From Streptomyces sp. DHE7-1 (GTDB lineage Bacteria > Actinomycetota > Actinomycetes > Streptomycetales > Streptomycetaceae): a DNA stretch of 64,000 bases. The stretch is from assembly GCA_016432725.1 (NCBI GenBank), contig JACJDG010000003.1:1798001-1862000 (forward strand), in the 5' to 3' direction. Position numbers and translations under genes: made by a program. This document shows positions 8,722-17,188 of the stretch, in pieces (the stretch's first letter is position 1; every line of letters starts with the position of its first letter). Under the pieces are notes generated by a model, which saw only the letters and a list, made by a program, of their open reading frames with translations, did not search any database and was not told where the DNA came from.

Positions 8722-10247
8722 ATGGTTCATCTGCGCTCCAGACGCCGACTGGCGCTCGCCGTGCCGGTCGTGCTCTCACTGACCGCCTCGCTCGGTTTCC
8801 TGCCGACGGCGGCCTCGGCGGCGACCGAGGCGGCCACCGCGGCACGGGCGGCGGACGGCCCGGCCCTGGCGTACGTGGTCAACACCAGGACGGACCACCG
8901 CACGATCGAGTCGGTGGAGCGGGCGATCTCGCGCAACGGCGGCACCATCGTGGCGAGTTACGCCCGGATCGGTGTGATCGTCGCGCACTCCGCGCAGGCG
9001 GACTTCGGCGCACGGATGCGCGCGGTGCGCGGCGTGCAGTCCGCGGGCGCCACGCGTACCGCCCCGCTGAGCGCGGCGGGGACGACGGACGAGGGCGCGG
9101 TCCAGGTCCTGTCGAAGGCGGAGGCCGCCAAGGTCTCCCGGGGCGCGGCGGCGGGCGAGGAGCCCCTCGAGGCCGACCAGTGGGACCTGCGGTCGATCGG
9201 CGCCGACAAGGCCGCGACGATCAACCCGGGCAGCCGGAGCGTGACCGTCGGCGTGATCGACACCGGCGTCGACGACACCCACCCCGACATCGCCCCGAAC
9301 TTCTCGGCGTCGCAGTCGGCGAACTGCGTGAGCGGCAAGGCGGACACGACGTACGGCGCCTGGCGGCCGGCGGACGCCGACCACTACCACGGCACGCACG
9401 TCGCGGGCGAGATAGCCGCGGCCCGCAACGGCATAGGCGTGGCGGGCGTCGCGCCCGGCGTGAAGGTCGCCAGCATCACGGTGGCCCAGCCGGACTCGAC
9501 CTCGCTGTTCTACCCGGAGAGCGTGGTCTGCGCCTTCGTCTTCGCCGCGGACCACGGCGTCGAGATCACCAACAACAGCTACTACGTCGACCCGTGGCTG
9601 TACAACTGCATGGACGATCCCGACCAGCGGGCCATCGTGGACGCGGTCAACCGCGCGCAGCTGTACGCCCAGCGCAAGGGCACGCTCAACGTGGCCTCGG
9701 CGGGCAACTCCAACGACGACCTCGACTCCGACGCGATCGTGGACGACTCCAGCCCGGACGACTCGACCGCCACCCCCGGACGGTCGACCCGCACGAGTGC
9801 TTCGACATCCCGACCCAGCTGCCCGGCGTGGTCACCGTGAGCGCCGTGGGCGTCAAGGGCGCCAAGTCGTACTACTCCAGCTACGGCAAGGGCGTCGTCG
9901 ACGTGGCGGGACCGGGCGGCGACAAGTACCAGATCCCGGACACGCCGTCGAAGAACGGCCGCATCCTGTCCACGCTGCCGAACAACCAGTACGGCTTCCT
10001 CCAGGGCACCTCGATGGCGTCCCCGCACGTGGCCGCCGTGGCCGCGCTGCTGAAGTCGGCTCACCGGCACGCCACTCCGGCGCAGCTCCAGGCGCTGCTC
10101 AAGGCGGAGGCCGACAACCCGGGCTGCCCGGCCGGCCCCTACGACGGGGACGGCGACGGCGTCGTGGACGCGACCTGCGTCGGCGGCAAGCGCGTCAACG
10201 GCTTCTACGGGTCCGGGATCGTCAACGCGCTGCGCGCGGTGCGCTGA
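8722..10247 (+). CDS. Secreted S8 (subtilisin-like) serine protease (one frameshift)
   Basis: Extracellular subtilase, 508 residues after repair. An N-terminal Sec signal peptide (basic RSRRR, hydrophobic core, AASA cleavage region near residues 25-33) precedes an I9-like propeptide region (about residues 45-110). The catalytic triad is visible: Asp in VGVIDTGVDDTHPD (about residue 180), His in HYHGTHVAGE (about residue 223) and Ser in GTSMASPHVAA (about residue 430). The frame breaks at the CCCCC of 9773-9777; adding one C restores TVDPHECFDIPTQLPGVV and the Ser box. Without repair the protein loses its nucleophile. A strong hairpin follows. Confidence 0.93.
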
Positions 10248-10258
10248 ACCCTCCCCCG

Positions 10259-10300
10259 CGTGCGGGTGCCGCCGGTGGGATCTCCGGCGGCACCCGCACG
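10259..10300 (+). terminator. Hairpin terminator after the subtilisin gene
   Basis: A perfect 17 bp stem (10259-10275 with 10284-10300) with an 8 nt loop, starting 11 nt after the stop codon. Confidence 0.85.
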
Positions 10301-10349
10301 GCCGCGCCCCCACCCGAAGTTGATCGAATCAATACTGCATAGTGCAGTC

Positions 10350-11725
10350 ATGACTGAAATCAAGTTCGCCTGGGCCGCGCTCGGCGGTGACCCCGCCCTG
10401 CTGTCGCGTGTGTCGGTCGTCGAGCGGGCGGGCGCCCTGCCGGCCCGGCTGCCGGTCGCCCGGCTGGCGCGCGCGTGCGTCGGCGCGTGCGCGCTGGCCG
10501 CGGCGGAGCTGGGGCGCTGCGGGCCGGACTCGGCCGGGTGCCGGCGGCCGAGGTGGACGACGGCGCGGTCGCCGCCGCCTTCCACAGCGAGCGGCTGCTG
10601 CGGGTGGACGGCCGGGCACCGGTCGCCTTCGCGCCGCTGTCCCGCTTCTGGCGGACCGCCGACGGCTGGGTGCGCACCCACGCCAACTACCCCACCACCG
10701 CGCCCGGTTGCTGCGCGCGCTGGACCTGCCCGAGGACGTGACGGCGGCGCGGGCGGGCGAGCGGATCGCCGAGCGGTCCGCACTGGAGGTGGAGGACACC
10801 GTCCACCGCGCCGGCGGCCTCGCCGTGGCCCTGCGCACCCCGCGGGAGTGGGCGGCGCACGGACAGGCCGCCGAGGTGGCGGCCCGGCCGCTGGTCGAAC
10901 GCGAGCGGCCGGCCCCTCCCCAGCGCGCATGCCGCCCCCGCTCGACCCTGCGGCGGCCCGGCTGCTGCCCGCCGCCGGGCTGCGCGTCCTGGATCTGACC
11001 CGGGTGCTGGCGGGCCCGGTCGCCACCCGCACGCTGGCGCTGCTCGGCGCGGACGTACTGCGCCTGGACCCCCGCGTTCGCCCGAACTCCCCGACCAGCA
11101 CGCCGACACGGGCTTCGGCAAGCGCTCGGCCGTCCTCGACCTCACCACCGGCCGGCCGCACTCGAGGAACTGCTCGCCGCGGCGGACGTCGTCGTGACCG
11201 GCTACCGGCCCGGCGCCCTGGACCGGTTCGGGCTCTCCCCCGAGGCGCTGGCGGAACGGCACCCCGGTCTGGTGGTGGCGCAGGTGTCGGCGTGGGGCGC
11301 GTACGGGCCCTGGGGCGGGCGGCGCGGGTTCGACAGCCTGGTGCAGGCCGCGACCGGCATCGCGGTGACCGAGGGCTCCGCCGAGCGGCCCGGCGCGCTG
11401 CCCGCGCAGGCCCTGGACCACGGCACCGGGTACCTGCTGGCGGCGGCCGTGCTGCGGGCGGTGACCGAGCAGTCGTACGACGGGGCGGCCGGCTGATCCG
11501 GCTGGCGCTCGCTCGTACCGCGCACTGGCTGACGGACGGGATGCCGCCCGCCCGGTCCGCGGGCGGCGGTCCGTCGTACGAGGGCCCGGACGCCTGGCTG
11601 GCGGAGACCGGCAGCCGGCTCGGACGGCTGCGGCACGCCCTGCCGCCGGTGTCCTTCGCGGGCGGCCCGGCCGGCTGGGCGCGGCCCCCGGCGCCCTGGG
11701 GTCGGACCCCGCGCGCTGGGAGTGA
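10350..11725 (+). CDS. CaiB/BaiF family CoA-transferase (seven frameshifts)
   Basis: Class III CoA-transferase, 460 residues after repair. These enzymes move CoA between carboxylic acids; the substrate here is unknown. Recognisable pieces occur in successive frames: RLLRVDGRAPVAFAPLSRFW, LRVLDLTRVLAGPVATRTLA, DTGFGKRSAVLDL, VVTGYRPGALDRFGL, VSAWGAYGPWGGRRGFDSLV. Each break is a missing base: runs at 10511-10514, 10690-10693, 10913-10916, 11069-11073, about 11157-11160, 11482-11485 and 11698-11701. All shift in the same direction, and the coding content between breaks is fully conserved. The high density could also reflect a young pseudogene, but the uniform direction argues for sequence error. 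Confidence 0.75.
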
Positions 11726-11814
11726 CCCCGGAAACGGCCGGAAACGCACCCGCGCCCGCACCGGCCGTTCGCCCGGACTTGCCCGGTTCCCGGCCGGCTG
11801 GCGAGGATCGCGGG

Positions 11815-12823
11815 ATGACCTCGATACCACCGGCCGCCGGGGCCGTGGAAGCGGACGGCGCGGCGCGGGGGACCGGCACCGGCCGGGCCGTGGCCGTGCT
11901 GGTGCTGGTGGCCCTCGCGGCGCTGATCCCGCTGTACGGACCGTCCGCCGCGCTGCACGGCACCGGGGAGGCCGCCGCGCCCGGGGCGGGCGGCATCGCG
12001 CTGCTGCGCGGGGTGCTGTTCACCGCCCTCAGCGTGCCGCTGGGCGAGCTGTTCGTGCTGCGGCTCGCCCGGCTGCTGCCCGGTGCCCCGCCGGACGGCC
12101 CCGGAGCTGGGCGCCGGCCGCGAACGCGGCGGGATTCGCCGCGGCGCTGGCGCTGGCCGCGGTGGTGTCCGCCGGCAATCTGATCCCGCACGGGCCGGGG
12201 CAGATCGACGTGGGCGGTCTGTACGACTCCCGTGACGGCAGGCTGGCGCTGCTGGAGGTCAACGGCTTCCTGCTGGCGGGCTGTGCGCGCTCGCCCGCCG
12301 GCCGGCGGCCCAGGTGTGGCCGCTGGCCGCGGTGGTGGTCGCGGAGGCGCTGCGCGCGCACCCCGCGACCGAGCAGAGCCCGCTGACCGGCTCCGGCCTG
12401 ACGCTGGTTCACCTGACCTGCGCGTCGCTGTGGGCGGGCGGACTGCTCCACGCGCTGCGGATCCTGCGGCGGTGGCGCGGCGACGCGGCCGGGCCCCGGC
12501 TGCTGGGGCTGTACGCGCGCGTCGCGGCCGTACTGCTCGCCGCCCTCACGGCGACCGGTGTGTGCAGCTCGCTGCGGCGCATGCCGGCGGCGACGGTCCT
12601 GGACCAGCTCACGACGACGGCCTACGGGCGCGCCCTGCTCGCCAAGGTGGTCCTGGTCGCCGTCGTCGCCGGGTTCGCCCTGTGGGCGCGGATCCGGCTG
12701 AGCCGCGCGGCCGACCCGCTGACCGCGTACGCCCCGGCGCGGGCCGAGGTGGCCGCCCTGGGCGCGGTGGTCGTGGTCTCGGGTCTGCTCACGGCCCTGC
12801 CGCTGCCCATCCGCTGGTCCTAG
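11815..12823 (+). CDS. CopD-like integral membrane protein (two frameshifts)
   Basis: About 336 residues after repair, with multiple membrane helices. The second half (VHLTCASLWAGGLLHALRIL, then ARVAAVLLAALTATGVCSSL) resembles the CopD copper-resistance domain, in which the His of the HxxxASLWxGG motif is typical. Frame breaks sit at the CCCC of 12099-12102 and the GGG of 12278-12280; one base added to each joins the three segments. Copper transport is inferred from the family only, as no copper-binding partner gene is nearby. It runs convergent to the zinc dehydrogenase. Confidence 0.75.
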
Positions 12824-12840
12824 CCGGCCCCGGCCGGGTG

Positions 12841-13887
12841 TCAGCCGTTGGTGACGAGCACCTTGAGGGCGGTGCGCTCGTCCATCGCCCGGTAGCCGTC
12901 CGGGACGCCCTCGATGCCGACGGTGAGGTCGAACACCGGGGAGGGGTCGATGGTGCCGTCGAGGACGTCGGGCAGCAGTTCGGGGATGTAGGCGCGGACC
13001 GGCGCGACGCCGCCGCGCAGGGCGATGTTCCGGTCGAACATGACGCCGAGGTCCAGGCCGGTGCCGCTGCCGTGCGGCACACCGACGAAGCCGATGGCGC
13101 CGCCGTCGCGGGTGATGTTCACGGCCGTCCGCATGGACTGCTCGGTGCCGACCGCCTCGACCACGGCGTGCGCGCCCTGACCCCGGGTCAGCTCGCGCAC
13201 GGCCTCCACGGCCGCCTCGCCGCGTTCGGCGACGACGTCGGTGGCGCCGAAGCGGCGCGCGATGTCGGTGCGGGCCTCGTGCCGGCCGAGCGCGATGACG
13301 CGTTCGGCGCCGAGCCGCTTGGCGGCCAGCACGGCGCACAGGCCGACGGCGCCGTCACCGACGACGGCGACGGTGGCGCCCGGGCGGGCGCCCGCGCCGA
13401 GGGCCGCGTGGTGGCCGGTGCCGAGCACGTCGGAGAGGGTCAGCAGGGCGGACAGCAGGTGGTCGTCGGAGGCGGCGTCCTTGGGCAGCTGGACGAGGGT
13501 GCCGTCGGCGAAGGGCACGCGCACGGCCTCGCCCTGGCCGCCGTCGTAACCGACGGAGCCCCAGAAGCCACCGTGCTCGCAGGAGGTCGTCAGGCCCTCC
13601 CGGCAGTAGTCGCAAACGCCGTCGGACCACATGAAGGGGGCGACCACCAGGTCGCCGCGCCGGACGGTGGACACCTCGGACCCGGTCTCCTCGACGATGC
13701 CGAGGAACTCGTGGCCGATGCGCTGCCCCGGCTGGCGGGCGGCGTCGCCGCGGTAGGCCCACAGGTCGCTGCCGCAGATGCAGGCGCGCAGCACCCGCAC
13801 CACGGCGTCGGTGGGCAGCTGCACCACGGGTTCGGGGACGTCCTCCACGCGCATGTCGTACGGGGCGTGGATGGTGGTGGCGCGCAT
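12841..13887 (-). CDS. Zinc-dependent alcohol dehydrogenase family protein
   Basis: Medium-chain dehydrogenase/reductase, 348 residues. The catalytic zinc ligands are in CICGSD (about residues 36-41) and GHE (about residues 58-60). The structural zinc cysteines are in the DYCREGLTTSCEHGG stretch near residues 93-107, fewer than the classical four. The Rossmann NAD(P)-binding motif VVGDGAVG is near residues 171-178. The physiological substrate cannot be deduced. The ATG at 13887 gives the family N-terminus (MRATTIHAPYDMRVEDVPEP). It is convergent with the CopD-like gene, with only 17 nt between the stops. Confidence 0.9.
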   Translation of the reverse strand: MRATTIHAPYDMRVEDVPEPVVQLPTDAVVRVLRACICGSDLWAYRGDAARQPGQRIGHEFLGIVEETGSEVSTVRRGDLVVAPFMWSDGVCDYCREGLTTSCEHGGFWGSVGYDGGQGEAVRVPFADGTLVQLPKDAASDDHLLSALLTLSDVLGTGHHAALGAGARPGATVAVVGDGAVGLCAVLAAKRLGAERVIALGRHEARTDIARRFGATDVVAERGEAAVEAVRELTRGQGAHAVVEAVGTEQSMRTAVNITRDGGAIGFVGVPHGSGTGLDLGVMFDRNIALRGGVAPVRAYIPELLPDVLDGTIDPSPVFDLTVGIEGVPDGYRAMDERTALKVLVTNG

Positions 13888-13948
13888 GGCGAGGGTCCTT
13901 CTCGTGCGAGGTGTCGTGCGGTGCGCCCGGGGGTTGGTCGAGCGCACC

Positions 13949-14719
13949 TCACCGTACGTCCTGGTGGCGGCGGGCCGCGCGGCCGGGGCCCGGGCGGCCC
14001 GCCGGCGGGCTACGCCCCACCGCGCCCAGCAGCGTCCCGGCCAGGTACGTCACGCCCATGGCGAGGGCGCCGCCCGCCGCGTTGCGCAGCACCGCGCGGC
14101 CGGGCGCGGCGGCGCCGAGCCGGGCGCTGCTCCAGCCGGTGAGCACGAGCGCGGCCAGTACGGAGAGCACCGTGACCGGGAGCCGCCGGCCGGCCGGCGG
14201 CAGGACGATCGCCAGCAGCGGCAGCAGGGCGCCCACCGTGAAGGCCAGGAAGCTCGCCCAGGCCGCGTGCCAGGGGTTGGTGAGCTCGTCCGGGTCGATG
14301 CCCAGTTCCACGCGCGCGTGTGCCCGCAGCGCGTCCCGCTCGGTGAGCTGCCCCGCCGCCTCCCGGGCGACCTCGCGGGACAGGCCGCGCTCCTCGAGCA
14401 TCCGCGTCAGCTCCTCCAGTTCCGCGGCCGGCTGCTCGCGCAGCTCCCGCCGCTCCTGGGCCAGCGCGGCCTTCTCCGAGTCCCGCTGGGTGGAGACCGA
14501 CACGTACTCCCCGGCGGCCATCGACATCGATCCGGCGAGCAGGCCGGCCAGGCCCGCGGTGAGCAGGGCGGTACGGGAGTCGGTCGCGCCGGCCACGCCG
14601 ACGACGAGGCCCGCGGTGGAGACGATGCCGTCGTTCGCGCCGAGGACGGCCGCCCGCAGCCAGTTGAGGCGGGAGCCCAGCGCACCGCCGTGCGTCTCGT
14701 CATGGGTTGGTTCCGTCAC
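13949..14719 (-). CDS. VIT1/CCC1 family transporter
   Basis: Membrane protein of the vacuolar iron/manganese transporter-like family. It has the diagnostic GANDGIVSTAGLVVGVAGA first helix, a cytosolic metal-binding-type domain (about residues 75-140, with repeated Glu/Arg helices) and three further helices. The GTG at 14719 starts VTEPTHDETHGG. The annotated tail after LLGAVG is unlike the family. Adding one base to the CCCC at 14015-14018 would stop the protein at 14010 (LLGAVGA, 236 residues), which I think is the true end. Iron or manganese export is inferred from the family. Confidence 0.88.
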   Translation of the reverse strand: MTEPTHDETHGGALGSRLNWLRAAVLGANDGIVSTAGLVVGVAGATDSRTALLTAGLAGLLAGSMSMAAGEYVSVSTQRDSEKAALAQERRELREQPAAELEELTRMLEERGLSREVAREAAGQLTERDALRAHARVELGIDPDELTNPWHAAWASFLAFTVGALLPLLAIVLPPAGRRLPVTVLSVLAALVLTGWSSARLGAAAPGRAVLRNAAGGALAMGVTYLAGTLLGAVGRSPPAGRPGPGRAARRHQDVR

Positions 14720-14961
14720 AGCAGGGAGAATCGCACAGCCGCGGCCGGGCGGGCGCTGCGCCGGAACCCGCGCCGCCGCCCGCCTGCGTACTCCGCCACC
14801 GGCGCGCCGAGTTCGGGCACGGCCGCGGGAACTGCCGCGCGTCCGGAACGGGTTCGCGGCACGCACGCGTGTGCGGCCGCCGAGCGGGAGGACGGGCCCG
14901 GGGCGGCCCCGCCGGACCTGGGGGACGGCGCTGTCGGTCCTGGCCCGTATCCTCAGTGACC

Positions 14962-15946
14962 ATGCTCGAAGACCGTGCGACCGCAGTGTCCCCCGCCACC
15001 CGGTGGCCGGCCGCGTATCCGCAGGGATACGCGGTCGTTGACGTGGAGACCACCGGCCTGGCCCGGGACGACCGGATCATCTCCGCGGCCGTGTACCGGC
15101 TGGACGCGCGCGGCGAGGTCGAGGACCACTGGTACACGCTGGTCAATCCGGAGCGCGATCCGGGACCGGTGTGGATACACGGCCTGACGAGCGAGGTGCT
15201 CGAAGGGGCGCCGCTGTTCGCGGAGGTGGCGGAGGAGTTCGCGGCCCGTCTCGACGGCCGGGTGCTCGTCGCGCACAACGCGGTCTTCGACTGGCAGATG
15301 ATCGCGCGCGAGTACGCGCGCGCGAGCCGCGAGGCCCCGGTGCGGCAACGGCTGTGCACCATCGCGCTGTCGAAGGAGCTGGGGCTGCCGCTGCCCAACT
15401 TCAAGCTGGAGTCGCTGGCGGCGCACTTCGGGGTGGTGCAGCAGCGGGCGCACCACGCGCTGGACGACGCGCGGGTGCTCGCCGAGGCGTTCCGGCCCAG
15501 CCTGCGGGCCGCGGCGGCGGGTGACGTACGGCTTCCGCTGCTGGAGTGCCGGCCGCTGACGGAGTGGTCGGACACCCCCGGATCGGCCGGCAGGCGAGCG
15601 GCGGCCACGGCGCCCCGGGCTACGGCGGCTGGCGCCCGTCCCGGAAGCGCCCCGCCTGCCCCCACCCCAACCCGGCCGCTACGAAGCGGGCAAACGACTC
15701 AAACAGGGCATGCGGGTGGCGTTCTCCGGGGACACCTCCACCGAGCGGGAGCTGCTGGAGGACCGGGCGACCGAGGCCGGACTGCACGTGGCGACGAGCC
15801 TGTCCCGGCTGACCAGTCTGCTGGTCACCAACGACCCCGGCTCGGGCACCTCGAAGGTGGTCAAGGCGCGGCAGTTCGGGACGCCGGTGGTCGACGAGGC
15901 CGCGTTCGGACAGCTGCTGCGGGACGTCGAGCCCGCCGACGGGTGA
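14962..15946 (+). CDS. DEDDh 3'-5' exonuclease with BRCT-like C-terminus (two frameshifts)
   Basis: A DnaQ-type exonuclease domain (about residues 20-190) shows Exo I VDVETTGL, Exo II VAHNAVFDWQM and Exo III HHALDDARV. A proline-rich linker with RKRPACPHPNP leads to a C-terminal BRCT-like domain (MRVAFSGDTSTERELLEDRA through VKARQFGTPVVDEAAF). Breaks lie at the CCCCC of 15575-15579 and the CCC of 15671-15673; one base at each gives a 328-residue protein. Without repair the BRCT part would look like a separate small gene. A role in DNA repair or proofreading is inferred from the domains. Start ATG 14962. Confidence 0.88.
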
Positions 15947-16025
15947 CCGTACGGACGGGTGATTGACGCGCGACTCGCCCCGCGCCCCCTCGCCCGGGGG
16001 TCGGCCACGGCTCACGCTGTGCCCC

Positions 16026-16259
16026 ATGGCGACATGCGAAGTATGCGGTAACAACTACGGAATGACCTTCGAGGTGCACGCGCAGGGCGCCGTGCACGTG
16101 TTCGACTGCTTCTCCTGTGCGATCCACCGCATGGCCCCTATCTGCGAGCACTGCCGGGTCCAGATCATCGGGCAGGGCGTGGAGGTCGAGGGCCACTGGT
16201 TCTGCGGCGCGCACTGCGCCCGGGCGGAGGGGAAGACGGGGGTGGTGGACCGGGTGTGA
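16026..16259 (+). CDS. Small Cys-rich putative zinc-binding protein
   Basis: A 77-residue protein with eight cysteines in CxxC-type pairs (CEVC, CFSC, CEHC, then FCGAHC) and several histidines, consistent with two zinc-ribbon or LIM-like metal sites. The family is conserved in streptomycetes but has no function I can name. The ATG at 16026 starts directly at the conserved MATCEVCGNNYGM sequence; an upstream in-frame ATG at 15963 adds a low-complexity extension. It sits between the exonuclease and SURF1-like genes, all on the plus strand. Confidence 0.75.
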   Translation: MATCEVCGNNYGMTFEVHAQGAVHVFDCFSCAIHRMAPICEHCRVQIIGQGVEVEGHWFCGAHCARAEGKTGVVDRV

Positions 16260-16293
16260 CCCGGTACCCGCCCGAATGCACCCCACGGCCCGG

Positions 16294-17106
16294 ATGTACC
16301 GTCGTGGGGTGCACCGCTACCGCTTCCTGCTGACCCGCCAGTGGGTGATCCTCACCGTCATCGCGATCGCGCTGATCCCGACGATGATCGAGCTGGGCTT
16401 CTGGCAGCAGCACCGGTACCAGGAGCGCACCGCCCGCAACGACCTCGTCTCCCGGGCGCTGCACGCCGAGCCCGTCCCCGTGGAACGGCTCACCTCCCCC
16501 GGGCACTCCGTGACCCGCGCCGAGAAGTACCGCACGGTCACCGCGACCGGCACCTTCGACGCGAACCGCGAGGTGGTCGTCCGGCGCCGGACGAACTCCG
16601 ACGGCGAGGTCGGCTTCCACGTGCTGACGCCGTTCGTGCTGACCGACGGCCGGGTGCTGCTGGTCAACCGGGGCTGGATCCCTGCGAACGGCGTGCAGAC
16701 CGACTTCCCCGAGGTCCCCGCGCCGCCGGCGGGACGGCTCACCCTCACCGGGCGGCTTGAGGCCGACGAGACGACCTCGGCGAGCGGCATCAAGAACATC
16801 AAGGGCCTGCCGGACCGGCAGATCATGCTGATCGACAGCGCCGAGGAGGCGCGGCGGCTCGGCGCCGAGGTGCTCGGCGGCTACGTCGAGCAGACGGCGC
16901 CCGCGGCCAGGGGAGGCACCCCCGAGCAGATCTCCGACCCGGGCAGCGAGGACGCCCCGCTGAACTACGCGTACATGCTCCAGTGGTGGCTGTTCGCCGC
17001 GGCCGTCCCGGTGGGCTGGTGGTTCCTCGTCCGGCGCGAGATCCGGGACCGGGACGAGGCGGCCGCCGAGCCGGCGCCGGAGGAGAGCGAACCCGCCACC
17101 GTGTGA
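16294..17106 (+). CDS. SURF1 family protein
   Basis: Membrane protein of the SURF1 (cytochrome c oxidase assembly factor) family, 270 residues. A transmembrane helix near residues 15-35, with the family motif ELGFWQQHRYQER, is followed by an extracytoplasmic domain (VVVRRRTNSDGEVGFHVLTP, LLVNRGWIP) and a second helix near residues 230-250. The tail is charged. I chose ATG 16294 (MYRRGVHRYRFLL); GTG 16309 is an alternative. It probably supports maturation of the terminal oxidase, inferred from the family; no oxidase genes are in the window. Confidence 0.88.
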   Translation: MYRRGVHRYRFLLTRQWVILTVIAIALIPTMIELGFWQQHRYQERTARNDLVSRALHAEPVPVERLTSPGHSVTRAEKYRTVTATGTFDANREVVVRRRTNSDGEVGFHVLTPFVLTDGRVLLVNRGWIPANGVQTDFPEVPAPPAGRLTLTGRLEADETTSASGIKNIKGLPDRQIMLIDSAEEARRLGAEVLGGYVEQTAPAARGGTPEQISDPGSEDAPLNYAYMLQWWLFAAAVPVGWWFLVRREIRDRDEAAAEPAPEESEPATV

Positions 17107-17188
17107 GGGCCCGGCCCTCCGGGGCGGACGTCACTCCCCCGGCGCACCACCTGATTGGCCGCGCGGGCGCCCGGGGAAACCGCATGCT

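Noticed and set aside
10350..11725. Reading the CoA-transferase gene as a pseudogene
   Set aside because: All seven breaks are single missing bases in the same direction, mostly in G/C runs, and the coding content between them is conserved; sequence error explains it better, though not with certainty.
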